5,901 nucleotides of DNA, taken from Gammaproteobacteria bacterium (GTDB taxonomy: Bacteria > Gemmatimonadota > Gemmatimonadetes > Longimicrobiales > Gaopeijiaceae). This document shows positions 1 to 5,663 of the stretch, piece by piece (positions within the stretch are counted from its first letter, which is position 1; each line of letters opens with the position of its first letter). Below the pieces are notes generated by a model. The model made no database searches and was not told the origin of the DNA. It saw nothing but the letters and a program-made list of their open reading frames with translations. The stretch covers positions 1 through 5,901 of the forward strand of contig VYDD01000398.1 in the NCBI GenBank assembly GCA_009843625.1, read 5' to 3'. Both the position numbers and the translations under genes were made by a program.

Positions 1-82
1 CGAAGTCCGCGTCGGACAGGGGCGTGCCGACCCCCGCTCCCATGACGCCGATCAGATCGTCACGGAGCCGGGTGCCGTTCAT
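1..82 (-). CDS. N-terminal fragment of an unrecognised protein, cut by the window edge
   Basis: Only the first 27 codons are present, reading MNGTRLRDDLIGVMGAGVGT and then PLSDADF. The ATG (82-80) overlaps the TGA of the upstream small gene as ATGA, an arrangement typical of translational coupling, and this is the main reason for believing the start. No separate strong Shine-Dalgarno is needed or obvious. The fragment is too short to place in a family: it shows no signal peptide, membrane segment or catalytic motif. Its position directly behind the 90-residue helical protein suggests one transcription unit read leftwards out of the window. The product cannot be named from what is visible. Confidence 0.6.
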   Translation of the reverse strand, partial: MNGTRLRDDLIGVMGAGVGTPLSDADF

Positions 83-351
83 CCATCCCGCGCGGAGGCG
101 CGTCGAACCCGCCCCGGCTCCAGGCCTCCCGCCACGAGGATCTTGTGTTGCAGCCGGCGGGACTCCTCGTCCACGAATTCCACCACCTGGTCGAGCTGCC
201 CCCGGGCTTCCTCGTAGGCGTGCCCCGGGAAGTCATCGGCCTCGGCTCTGGCGAGCGCCCCTTCCAGCGCATCGATTTCCCGATGCGCCTTCTCCAGCGC
301 CCGCCGCAGTCGATTCGCGGCCCTGCGGGCCTCCGCTTCGGCCTGTGCCAT
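79..351 (-). CDS. Small charged helical (coiled-coil-like) hypothetical protein, 90 aa
   Basis: I do not recognise a family. The protein starts MAQAEAEARRAANRLRRALE and is rich in Ala, Arg and Glu. Residues 1 to about 42 show the charged and hydrophobic spacing of a long amphipathic helix or coiled coil, and a second helical stretch spans roughly 46-75 (EEARGQLDQVVEFVDEESRR). The C-terminal 15 residues are Gly/Arg-rich and probably disordered. There is no Cys, signal peptide or membrane segment, so a cytoplasmic structural or adaptor role is plausible but unproven. The ATG is preceded by AGGGAG with 8 bases of spacing, which is strong support for this start over the longer open frame that continues upstream across the antisense of the flavoprotein gene. 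The stop overlaps the next minus-strand start (ATGA), so the two are probably co-translated. It is divergent from the YpdA-like gene. Confidence 0.72.
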   Translation of the reverse strand: MAQAEAEARRAANRLRRALEKAHREIDALEGALARAEADDFPGHAYEEARGQLDQVVEFVDEESRRLQHKILVAGGLEPGRVRRASARDG

Positions 352-359
352 CTTCGACG

Positions 360-365
360 CTCCCT
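360..365 (-). promoter_or_regulatory. Shine-Dalgarno of the small helical protein gene
   Basis: On the minus strand this reads AGGGAG, 8 bases before the ATG at 351-349. It fixes the start of a small gene that lies at the end of a much longer open frame. Confidence 0.65.
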
Positions 366-445
366 GAGAGGATGTGGAAGGTGCTCCAACGGTACGCTCC
401 AGCCGCAGCGGCGTTCCCGCGCACAACCCGACGCCCGCCTCTGGA

Positions 446-451
446 GTTATA
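446..451 (-). promoter_or_regulatory. Possible -10 element (TATAAC) for the minus-strand pair
   Basis: The minus strand reads TATAAC, a 5/6 match to the TATAAT consensus, in an AT-rich island that stands out from GC-rich surroundings between the divergent small gene and the flavoprotein gene. It would give a leader of about 90 bases for the small helical protein. No TTGACA-like -35 is seen at 16-18 bases; the sequence there is GGAAAC/GGGAAA. The same island read on the plus strand (TTATATC) could equally serve the flavoprotein gene. This is a weak call. Confidence 0.25.
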
Positions 452-537
452 TCTTCAGAGCCCGGATGTTTCCCGGGTCGGCGCCGCGAAAACCGACGAT
501 GTGTGAGAAGATGTCCGAACTCGAAACGCTCTCCGCC

Positions 538-542
538 GGAGG
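538..542 (+). promoter_or_regulatory. Shine-Dalgarno supporting the ATG at 547
   Basis: GGAGG lies 4 bases before the ATG at 547. The spacing is short but usable. The alternative in-frame ATGs at 499 and 511 lack a comparable site (511 has only GAGAAG directly abutting it). Confidence 0.45.
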
Positions 543-546
543 CGGG

Positions 547-1548
547 ATGGCCACCGAAGGCAAGCCCGTCGACCTGGCGATCGTGGGCGCGGGACCCTGC
601 GGCCTGGCGGCGGCGAGCGCGGCCAGGGTCGGAGGGGTATCGGCCACCGTCTTCGACCGCGGGTTCATCACCGACTCCCTCATCCACTATCCGCCCTACA
701 TGACCTTCTTCTCCACGGCGGAGAAGCTGGAGATCGAGGATGTGCCCTTCATTCTGGCTTCGGGCAAGCCGACGCGCCGGGATGCCCTCGTCTACTACCG
801 GCGCGTCGTGCGGCATTTCGCGCTGGATGTGCGCCAGCACGAGGAGGTGACGGCGATCGAGGGCCGGAGGGGAGATTTCGTGTTGCGCACGCGCCGCCGT
901 GACGGCACCCGCGCCGGACACCGCGCACGCGCCGTGGTGGTCGCCACCGGCGGCTTCCACGAGCCAAACTACCTGGACGTTCCCGGAGAGGACCTGCCCA
1001 AGGTGCACCACTACTACAGGGAGCCCGATCCCTACTACGACCAGGACGTTCTCGTGGTGGGAGGGCGCAACTCGGCGGTGGAGGCCGCGCTGGAGCTGTT
1101 CCGGGCCCATGCCCGGGTCACGCTGGTCCACATCTTCGACGGCATCGACGATGGCGTGAAGCCGTGGGTGGTTCCCGACATCACCAACCGGGTCAAGTTC
1201 GGGGAGATCGCCACCCATTTCACGACGCGGGTCGCGGAGATCCGGCAACGCAGCGTCGTCCTGGAGCATCTGGAGACGGGCGAGATCACCGAGCTCGCCA
1301 ACGACTGGGTCTTCGCCATGACCGGCTGGCGGGCTTCGCCGCTGCTTCTGGAAAGCGTGGGCGTCAGAATCGATGAGCAGACCGGCATTCCCGGCCACGA
1401 CCGCGCGACCATGGAGACCAACACCCCCGGCATCTACATCGCCGGCGTGCTCGCCGCGGGCCACGACGCCAACAAGATCTTCATCGAGAACGGGCGCTTC
1501 CACGGCGGCCTGATCGTGGAGCACTTCAAGGCCTCGCGGGACGGCTGA
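547..1548 (+). CDS. ypdA: YpdA-family FAD/NAD(P)-dependent oxidoreductase, putative bacillithiol disulfide reductase
   Basis: This is a 333-residue cytoplasmic flavoprotein related to low-molecular-weight thioredoxin reductases but lacking their CxxC pair. Residues 9-20 form the FAD dinucleotide-binding motif DLAIVGAGPCGL, ATGG at 133-136 is the second flavin-associated motif, and VVGGRNSAVEAAL at 170-182 is the NAD(P)H-binding Rossmann motif. TNTPGIYIAGV at 291-301 is the C-terminal FAD-contacting segment. Cys18 inside GPCG is the only cysteine. In characterised YpdA (Bdr) of Bacillus and Staphylococcus the cysteine at this place is required for NADPH-dependent reduction of oxidised bacillithiol. 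Length matches the family (about 325 residues), which favours the start at 547; ATGs at 511 and 499 would add 12 or 16 residues. It is divergent from the small helical gene and convergent with the ygfZ-like gene. The assignment to YpdA is firm; bacillithiol as substrate in this organism is an inference, since no bsh genes are in view. Confidence 0.92.
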   Translation: MATEGKPVDLAIVGAGPCGLAAASAARVGGVSATVFDRGFITDSLIHYPPYMTFFSTAEKLEIEDVPFILASGKPTRRDALVYYRRVVRHFALDVRQHEEVTAIEGRRGDFVLRTRRRDGTRAGHRARAVVVATGGFHEPNYLDVPGEDLPKVHHYYREPDPYYDQDVLVVGGRNSAVEAALELFRAHARVTLVHIFDGIDDGVKPWVVPDITNRVKFGEIATHFTTRVAEIRQRSVVLEHLETGEITELANDWVFAMTGWRASPLLLESVGVRIDEQTGIPGHDRATMETNTPGIYIAGVLAAGHDANKIFIENGRFHGGLIVEHFKASRDG

Positions 1549-1594
1549 CCGCAATACGCGGAAGGGGCTCGCCGGATGTGGTCGGGCACCTTCG

Positions 1595-1614
1595 GGCCGG
1601 CGCGACCGCCGGCC
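1595..1614. terminator. Strong GC hairpin between convergent genes, candidate bidirectional terminator
   Basis: GGCCGGCG (1595-1602), loop CGAC, then CGCCGGCC (1607-1614) is a perfect 8-base-pair all-GC stem with a 4-base loop. It lies in the 76-base gap between the stops of the YpdA-like gene and the ygfZ-like gene. Neither side carries a T-tract, so this is not a canonical intrinsic terminator, although such hairpins are common at gene ends in high-GC bacteria. Its position between two convergent stops is the main support. Confidence 0.45.
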
Positions 1615-1624
1615 GGGCCGGGCC

Positions 1625-2722
1625 TCAGCTCAGGTCGCCCCGCTGAAGCTCCCAGCCGCCGTCCCCGAGCGCCCGCACCGCCACAGCCACCCCGTCCGGG
1701 CTCCCCAGCCGAAGCTCGGCGGGCGGGACGACCTCCCGGCGCACGAATCCCAGCGCGATGGTCTGCCCGAAGGCGGGCGACAGGGCCGCGCTGGTAGCGT
1801 GCCCGACCGGCTTGGCCTTCGTGCCCGAGTACAGGGGCGTCCCCGGCGCGGGGGTGGGCGCGTCGCCGAGCAGGAGGCCGCGCAGATGCCGGTTGACGTG
1901 GCCGCGGTCGCGGATGCGCACGATCACTTCCTGTCCCGTATAGCAGCCCTTGCGGTGGTCGATGGCGCGCGCGTCGATCCCGGCTTCCGTGGGGATGGTG
2001 CGGTCGTCCATGTCGAGACCGAACTCGGGCCGGCCCGCCTCGATGCGCAGCGTTTCGAAGACGCCCATGCCCGTCGGCGCCGCGCCCAGGCGAACCAGCT
2101 CGGCTCCCAGCCGTGCGAGCGCGGCCCGGTCACCCAGAATGTCGAAGGCGGGCAGCCGCACCTCGGCGAGGCGCGCGACCAGGACGCCGTCCGGCGGCGG
2201 GCCGGTGAGGAGGCAGCCGTCCGCGTCCAGCGCCGCGAGCTCGCCGGAGGCGATCCCGAGGGCGGCTCCCACCATCCCGGCCGCGTCCGGGCCGGCGATG
2301 GTGAGGGTGCCGGTCGCGTCGGTGACGTCGTCGACGAAGGCGAACCGGGGCGGCAGGAACTTGCGCAGGTGGGCCGCCAGGGGTGCGCGTCCGGCGGCCG
2401 GAACATGCAGCCAGAGCCCGTGGCGGTCCTCGCGGGTGCCCCTCCAGGCGACCACCAGGTCGGTGACCATGCGTCCCTTGGGGATGAGCACGGCGCTGTA
2501 GGCCGTGCGCCCCGCGAGCAGCCCGGAGGCGGATGGCCCGGGGGGTGGCGGGACGCTGTTGGTGAGCACGCCGGCCAGCATGCGCACCGGCGCCCGGCCC
2601 GAGACCGCCAGCCGGCTGCGGTGCGAACGATCGAGGACGGCCGCGGAGCCCACGGCGGCCTGGTACTCCAGGTCGGGCCGGCCGAAGTGACGCGCCGTCT
2701 GCCGCCCGTGGTGCCGCCCCAT
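1625..2722 (-). CDS. ygfZ: YgfZ/GcvT-family folate-binding protein
   Basis: This 365-residue protein has the aminomethyltransferase-like fold of the YgfZ/IBA57 group. The diagnostic motif KGCYTGQE lies at 258-265 and contains the conserved Cys260. It is preceded by the GcvT-type segment LRIEAGRPEFGLDMDDRTIP (225-244). The N-terminal region has the family pattern VLDRSHRSRLAVSG (29-42) and LTNSV (53-57), and GRMVTDL at 83-89 matches the GRxxxD element. In E. coli, YgfZ binds tetrahydrofolate and supports activity of certain iron-sulfur enzymes such as MiaB. The gene begins 35 bases after the lon stop and is probably co-transcribed with it. The start is uncertain: GTG (2725-2723) and ATG (2722-2720) are adjacent, the nearest GAGG is 14-17 bases upstream, and re-initiation after lon is possible. 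No true glycine-cleavage partners (gcvH, gcvP) are nearby, which favours YgfZ over GcvT. Confidence 0.9.
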   Translation of the reverse strand: MGRHHGRQTARHFGRPDLEYQAAVGSAAVLDRSHRSRLAVSGRAPVRMLAGVLTNSVPPPPGPSASGLLAGRTAYSAVLIPKGRMVTDLVVAWRGTREDRHGLWLHVPAAGRAPLAAHLRKFLPPRFAFVDDVTDATGTLTIAGPDAAGMVGAALGIASGELAALDADGCLLTGPPPDGVLVARLAEVRLPAFDILGDRAALARLGAELVRLGAAPTGMGVFETLRIEAGRPEFGLDMDDRTIPTEAGIDARAIDHRKGCYTGQEVIVRIRDRGHVNRHLRGLLLGDAPTPAPGTPLYSGTKAKPVGHATSAALSPAFGQTIALGFVRREVVPPAELRLGSPDGVAVAVRALGDGGWELQRGDLS

Positions 2723-2757
2723 CACGGCGCCGGGCGCAACCTCGAGGGTCGGCTCGG

Positions 2758-5301
2758 TCAGTGCGTCGCGACCTCGGGCGCGGAGGACGAGCCGTCGGGG
2801 GCGAGCAGCGCCATCGGGTCGGCGGCCTCGACCGGGTCCTTCCCGCCTCCCTGCCCGCCCGCGAACGCCACCCGCGTGACATCGTCGAGACCGTCGACCA
2901 AGTGCAGCACCAGGTCGGCGCGCACCTCGTCGGAAAGGTCTTCCAGGTCGGCGTGGTTTTCGGCGGGGAGCACGATCTCGTTGATGCCGGCGCGCACCGC
3001 GCCCAGGATCTTCTCCTTCAGGCCGCCGATGGGAAGCACCCTGCCCGTCAGCGTCAGCTCGCCGGTCATCGCCACGTCGCGCCTCACCGGCCGCCCCGAA
3101 AGCGCCGAGATGAGCGCGGTCGCCATCGTGATCCCCGCGGAGGGGCCGTCCTTCGGCACCGCGCCCGCGGGCACGTGGATGTGCACTTCCTTGTCCAGCA
3201 CATCCTCGACGGACATCCCCAGACTCTGGTGATGGCTGCGGGCATAGGTCAGCGCCGCACGCCCCGATTCCTTCATCACGTCGCCCAGCTGCCCGGTGAG
3301 CACCAGCTTGCCGTCCCCCGGCATGACGCTCGCCTCGACGAACATGATGTCCCCGCCGGTGGGCGTGTAGAACATGCCTGTGGCCACGCCCACCCGGTCC
3401 TCCTCGGCCATCACCTCGGGGTGCACCCGCGGGCGGCCCAGCAACTCGCGCACGACCGCCTGGTCCACGACGACCTGTTCGCATCCGCCGCCGGCGATCC
3501 TGCGCGCGACCTTGCGCGCCAGCTTTCCGATCTCGCGCTCCAGCTGGCGGACGCCTGCCTCGCGCGTGTGTTCGCTGATCACGTTCAGGATCGCCTCGTC
3601 GCCCAGCTCCATCTCCTCCTCCCGCAGCCCGTTTTCCTCCAGCTGTCTGGGCAGCAGGTAGCGCTTGGCGATCTCCAGCTTTTCCTGCTCGGTGTATCCG
3701 CTGAAGTCGACCCGCTCCATGCGGTCGAGCAACGGGGGCGGAATGCGGTCCCAGTAGTTCGCGGTGGCGACGAACAGCACCTCCGACAGGTCGAAGGGGA
3801 TGCCCAGGTAGTGGTCGGTGAAGGTCCAGTTCTGGGCCCGGTCCAGCACTTCGAGCAAAGCCGCGCTGGGATCCCCCTGGAACGAGACGCCCAGCTTGTC
3901 GACTTCGTCGAGCAGGAACACGGGATTCTTGGATTTCACCTGGCGCATCCCCTGAATGATGCGTCCCGGCATGGCGCCCACGTAGGTCCGCCGATGGCCC
4001 CGGATATCCGCTTCGTCGCGCGCCCCGCCCAGCGAGATGCGCACATACTTGCGGCCGATCGCCCGGGCGATGGACTGCGCGATGCTGGTCTTGCCGACAC
4101 CTGGCGGGCCCACGAAGAGCAGAATGGGTCCCTGGCCGCTCGAGGGCGGCGATGCAGTGGCCGGCTCGTCCTCCGCCGGAGATCCATTCCGGGCGGCCCC
4201 GGCCTGGGCCTGCTGCCGGGCTTCCTCCTCTTCCGCGTCCTCGCCTTCCTCTTCTTCGGCGTCCGGCGCCCGCTCCGCCTGAAGCTTGCGCACGGCGAGG
4301 AATTCGAGGATGCGGTCCTTGACGTCCTCCAGCCCGTAGTGGTCTTCGGCGAGCACGTCCGCAGCCGTCTCCAGGTCGATCTTGTCCTCGGTGCGATCGT
4401 CCCAGGGCAGTTCCTTGATCCACTCGAGGTAGGTGCGGATGACTTGGTATTCGGCCGACTGGGGGTTGGTCCGTCCCAGGCGCTTGAGCTCCCGCTGAAC
4501 TTCGGCGCGGGCGTCCTCGTTGAGCCGCAGCGCCTCGATCCGTTCGCGCAGATCGTCGAGTTCGGCCTTCTCGTCCTCGTCGCCCAGCTCGCGCCGGATC
4601 TGCTTCATCTGTTCGCGGAGGAGCATCTCGCGCTGGCGCTCCCCCAGCTCCTCCTGCACCCGGGCCTGGATCTCCTCTTGCGCGCTGAGCCGCACCAGTT
4701 CGCGCTCCACCGCCACGAGCGCCTGGCGCATGCGGTCCTCGTCGTCGAGCACTTCCAGGAGCCGCTGCTTCTCCGCCGTCTGCAGGTCGAGGTAGAACGC
4801 GACCAGGTCCGCGAACGCGCCCGGTTCGTCCACTCCCTGGATGAGCTGGTTCAACGACTCGGCAGGGACGCCGCGCCGGGTGCCCAGCCCGGCGGCCCGG
4901 TCGCGCAATTCGCGGTCCAGCGCCTGGAAGGCGGGGTCCTGCTCGCTGCGAGGCGGGATTCTCTCGAGGTCCAGAACCATGGCCGCGAGCATGGCCTTGC
5001 CGCGCTTCTCGTAGGAGAGGACCTGCGCCCGCCTGTCCCCCTGCACCAGGAGCTGGATTCCGGCCCGTACGCGGTGGGTCTGAATGACGCGCACCACCGT
5101 GCCGACCTCGTACAGCCCCTCGGGGGTCGGCTTGTCCACGTTCTCCCGCTGCGCCACCGCGAGGAGCTTGCGATCTCCTTCGAGGGCAGCCTGGACGGCC
5201 TCAATGGTACCGGGTCGACCGGCCGAGATGGGCACCGCCACCCCCGGGTACACCACCGTGTCCCGAAGCGGAAGCACGGGTAGCCTGTATCGTTCGCCCA
5301 C
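2758..5301 (-). CDS. lon: ATP-dependent endopeptidase La (Lon protease)
   Basis: This is an 847-residue soluble AAA+ serine protease that degrades misfolded and regulatory proteins as a homohexamer. The LON substrate-binding domain begins LPVLPLRDTVVYPG (7-20) and is followed by a charged coiled coil at about 200-275. The ATPase has Walker A GPPGVGKT (398-405), Walker B VFLLDE (461-466), arginine finger region LLDRME (524-529) and sensor 2 EAGVR (581-585). The protease domain has catalytic Ser721 in PKDGPSAG and Lys764 in GGLKEK; their 43-residue separation equals that of E. coli Lon Ser679/Lys722. All key residues are present, so it should be active. It is longer than E. coli Lon (784) owing to an acidic insertion at about 341-390 and a Gly/Ala/Ser-rich tail from about 814. 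The start is GTG, with AAGGAG 8 bases upstream. It heads a pair with the ygfZ-like gene. No CIRCE, HAIR or sigma-32-type heat-shock element was recognised upstream. Confidence 0.97.
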   Translation of the reverse strand: MGERYRLPVLPLRDTVVYPGVAVPISAGRPGTIEAVQAALEGDRKLLAVAQRENVDKPTPEGLYEVGTVVRVIQTHRVRAGIQLLVQGDRRAQVLSYEKRGKAMLAAMVLDLERIPPRSEQDPAFQALDRELRDRAAGLGTRRGVPAESLNQLIQGVDEPGAFADLVAFYLDLQTAEKQRLLEVLDDEDRMRQALVAVERELVRLSAQEEIQARVQEELGERQREMLLREQMKQIRRELGDEDEKAELDDLRERIEALRLNEDARAEVQRELKRLGRTNPQSAEYQVIRTYLEWIKELPWDDRTEDKIDLETAADVLAEDHYGLEDVKDRILEFLAVRKLQAERAPDAEEEEGEDAEEEEARQQAQAGAARNGSPAEDEPATASPPSSGQGPILLFVGPPGVGKTSIAQSIARAIGRKYVRISLGGARDEADIRGHRRTYVGAMPGRIIQGMRQVKSKNPVFLLDEVDKLGVSFQGDPSAALLEVLDRAQNWTFTDHYLGIPFDLSEVLFVATANYWDRIPPPLLDRMERVDFSGYTEQEKLEIAKRYLLPRQLEENGLREEEMELGDEAILNVISEHTREAGVRQLEREIGKLARKVARRIAGGGCEQVVVDQAVVRELLGRPRVHPEVMAEEDRVGVATGMFYTPTGGDIMFVEASVMPGDGKLVLTGQLGDVMKESGRAALTYARSHHQSLGMSVEDVLDKEVHIHVPAGAVPKDGPSAGITMATALISALSGRPVRRDVAMTGELTLTGRVLPIGGLKEKILGAVRAGINEIVLPAENHADLEDLSDEVRADLVLHLVDGLDDVTRVAFAGGQGGGKDPVEAADPMALLAPDGSSSAPEVATH
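4132..4281 (-). other. Acidic low-complexity insertion in Lon ahead of Walker A
   Basis: This region encodes Lon residues 341-390. It lies between the conserved ILEFLAVRKL and GPILLFVGPPGVGKT, which in typical Lon are joined by only about five residues. It begins with a Glu/Asp run (EEEEGEDAEEEE at 349-360), passes through an Ala/Gln stretch and ends in a Pro/Ser/Thr-rich part. It is probably disordered and surface exposed. Confidence 0.8.
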
Positions 5302-5309
5302 GGATCCGA

Positions 5310-5315
5310 CTCCTT
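5310..5315 (-). promoter_or_regulatory. Shine-Dalgarno of lon
   Basis: The minus strand reads AAGGAG, 8 bases ahead of the GTG at 5301-5299. It decides in favour of the GTG start, which also places the LON-domain motif a few residues from the N-terminus as in other Lon proteins. Confidence 0.8.
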
Positions 5316-5436
5316 GTCGTTAGCTCTGGCGAGACGGGTGGTCTGCCCCGCGAAGCCGGCCCTGCCTCGGGCCGCGCCGCGGTTGACCTGTCAGAAAGGC
5401 AGATACCCCGGCTTCCAGGCGGTTCGCTCGCCTTCC

Positions 5437-5490
5437 ATGTCAGACGAAATGCATGGTGTCGGGCCCACATGCACGAATCGGGCCTGACAT
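5437..5490. repeat. Nested inverted repeat, possible operator or hairpin
   Basis: The outer arms ATGTCAG (5437-5443) and CTGACAT (5484-5490) are perfect complements, and the inner arms TGCATG (5450-5455) and CATGCA (5468-5473) are as well. Two related direct segments, TCGGGCCCACAT (5459-5470) and TCGGGCCTGACAT (5478-5490), start 19 bases apart, close to two helical turns. The right arm overlaps a -10-like element. A regulator-binding site is a reasonable reading, but no known regulator consensus was recognised. Confidence 0.4.
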
Positions 5491-5493
5491 AAT
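5485..5493 (+). promoter_or_regulatory. Candidate extended -10 promoter element for the GGT-like gene
   Basis: TGACATAAT matches the extended -10 pattern TGnTATAAT at all but one position. It is the most AT-rich promoter-like motif in the region. There is no good -35 at 17 bases (CCACAT), as can be the case for extended -10 promoters. Transcription from here would give a leader of about 165 bases containing three hairpins. Confidence 0.3.
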
Positions 5494-5503
5494 GGCCGAC
5501 CCC

Positions 5504-5545
5504 GCGTGCCGGGACTGCCATTCTGGCAGACCGGGTTTCGCACGC
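5504..5545 (+). repeat. Nested stem-loop in the putative leader of the GGT-like gene
   Basis: The outer arms are GCGTGC (5504-5509) and GCACGC (5540-5545). The inner arms are CTGCCA (5515-5520) and TGGCAG (5524-5529), with a TTC loop. All arms pair perfectly, but the bases between inner and outer arms are asymmetric. It may fold in the transcript; function is unknown. Confidence 0.35.
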
Positions 5546-5608
5546 AGGGAGGCTGGCAGGCTCCGCTCGCTCCCTCTAGCTTGGCGCGGCACGCGCGTTT
5601 GCGCCAGC
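5546..5608 (+). repeat. Two further consecutive stem-loops before the start region
   Basis: The first is AGGGAG (5546-5551) against CTCCCT (5570-5575). The second is GCTTGGCGC (5579-5587) against GCGCCAGC (5601-5608), with one bulged T. They fill the space between the nested hairpin and the GGGAG motif at 5622. Chance hairpins are expected in GC-rich DNA, so only their tight tandem placement is notable. Confidence 0.3.
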
Positions 5609-5663
5609 CGAACCGAGCCCCGGGAGTGACGATGCGTCCACGCTCAAACCGGAATGGGAGGCC

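Larger units (their letters stand above)
5302..5663. other. 362-base divergent intergenic region between lon and the GGT-like gene
   Basis: No convincing protein gene is present; only short frames without ribosome binding sites occur. The region holds the lon leader, with a hairpin of CGGCCC (5357-5362) against GGGCCG (5369-5374). It then holds a nested dyad (5437-5490), an extended -10-like element (5485-5493), three further hairpins (5504-5545, 5546-5575, 5579-5608) and the translation-start region of the GGT-like gene. It presumably carries promoters for both genes. No good -35/-10 pair could be picked for lon. Confidence 0.6.

Noticed and set aside
461..477. CCCGG...CCGGG hairpin before the YpdA-like gene
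   Set aside because: A 5-base-pair GC stem is expected by chance in this composition, and its position between divergent genes does not suggest a terminator.
352..1554. Long minus-strand frame continuing upstream of the small helical gene
   Set aside because: It is antisense to the YpdA-like coding sequence and lacks domain resemblance. The Shine-Dalgarno at 360-365 and the helical character starting at Met 351 mark the real gene.
2723..4423. The roughly 567-codon upstream extension of the ygfZ-like frame, through lon
   Set aside because: This part is an out-of-frame shadow of lon (Arg/Gly/Ala-rich, no motifs). Only the portion after about 2725 resembles the YgfZ family.
2761..5283. Very long plus-strand open frame (840 codons) opposite lon
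   Set aside because: It mirrors lon codon for codon on the opposite strand and has no recognisable domain. In GC-rich genes the complementary frame is often open because stop codons are rare. Lon has all its catalytic motifs on the minus strand.
5383..5407. TTGACC (5383) with GATACC (5402) as a plus-strand promoter
   Set aside because: The spacer is only 13 bases and the -10 match is poor.
5437..5487. Plus-strand 16-codon ORF (MSDEMHGVGPTCTNRA)
   Set aside because: It has no ribosome binding site and coincides with the nested dyad, so a peptide is not needed to explain the sequence.
5492..5629. Plus-strand 45-codon ORF with a CxxC (MADPACRDCHSGRPGF...)
   Set aside because: It has no Shine-Dalgarno before its ATG, its composition is Arg-rich as expected from random GC-rich DNA, and it covers the hairpin cluster that better explains the region.
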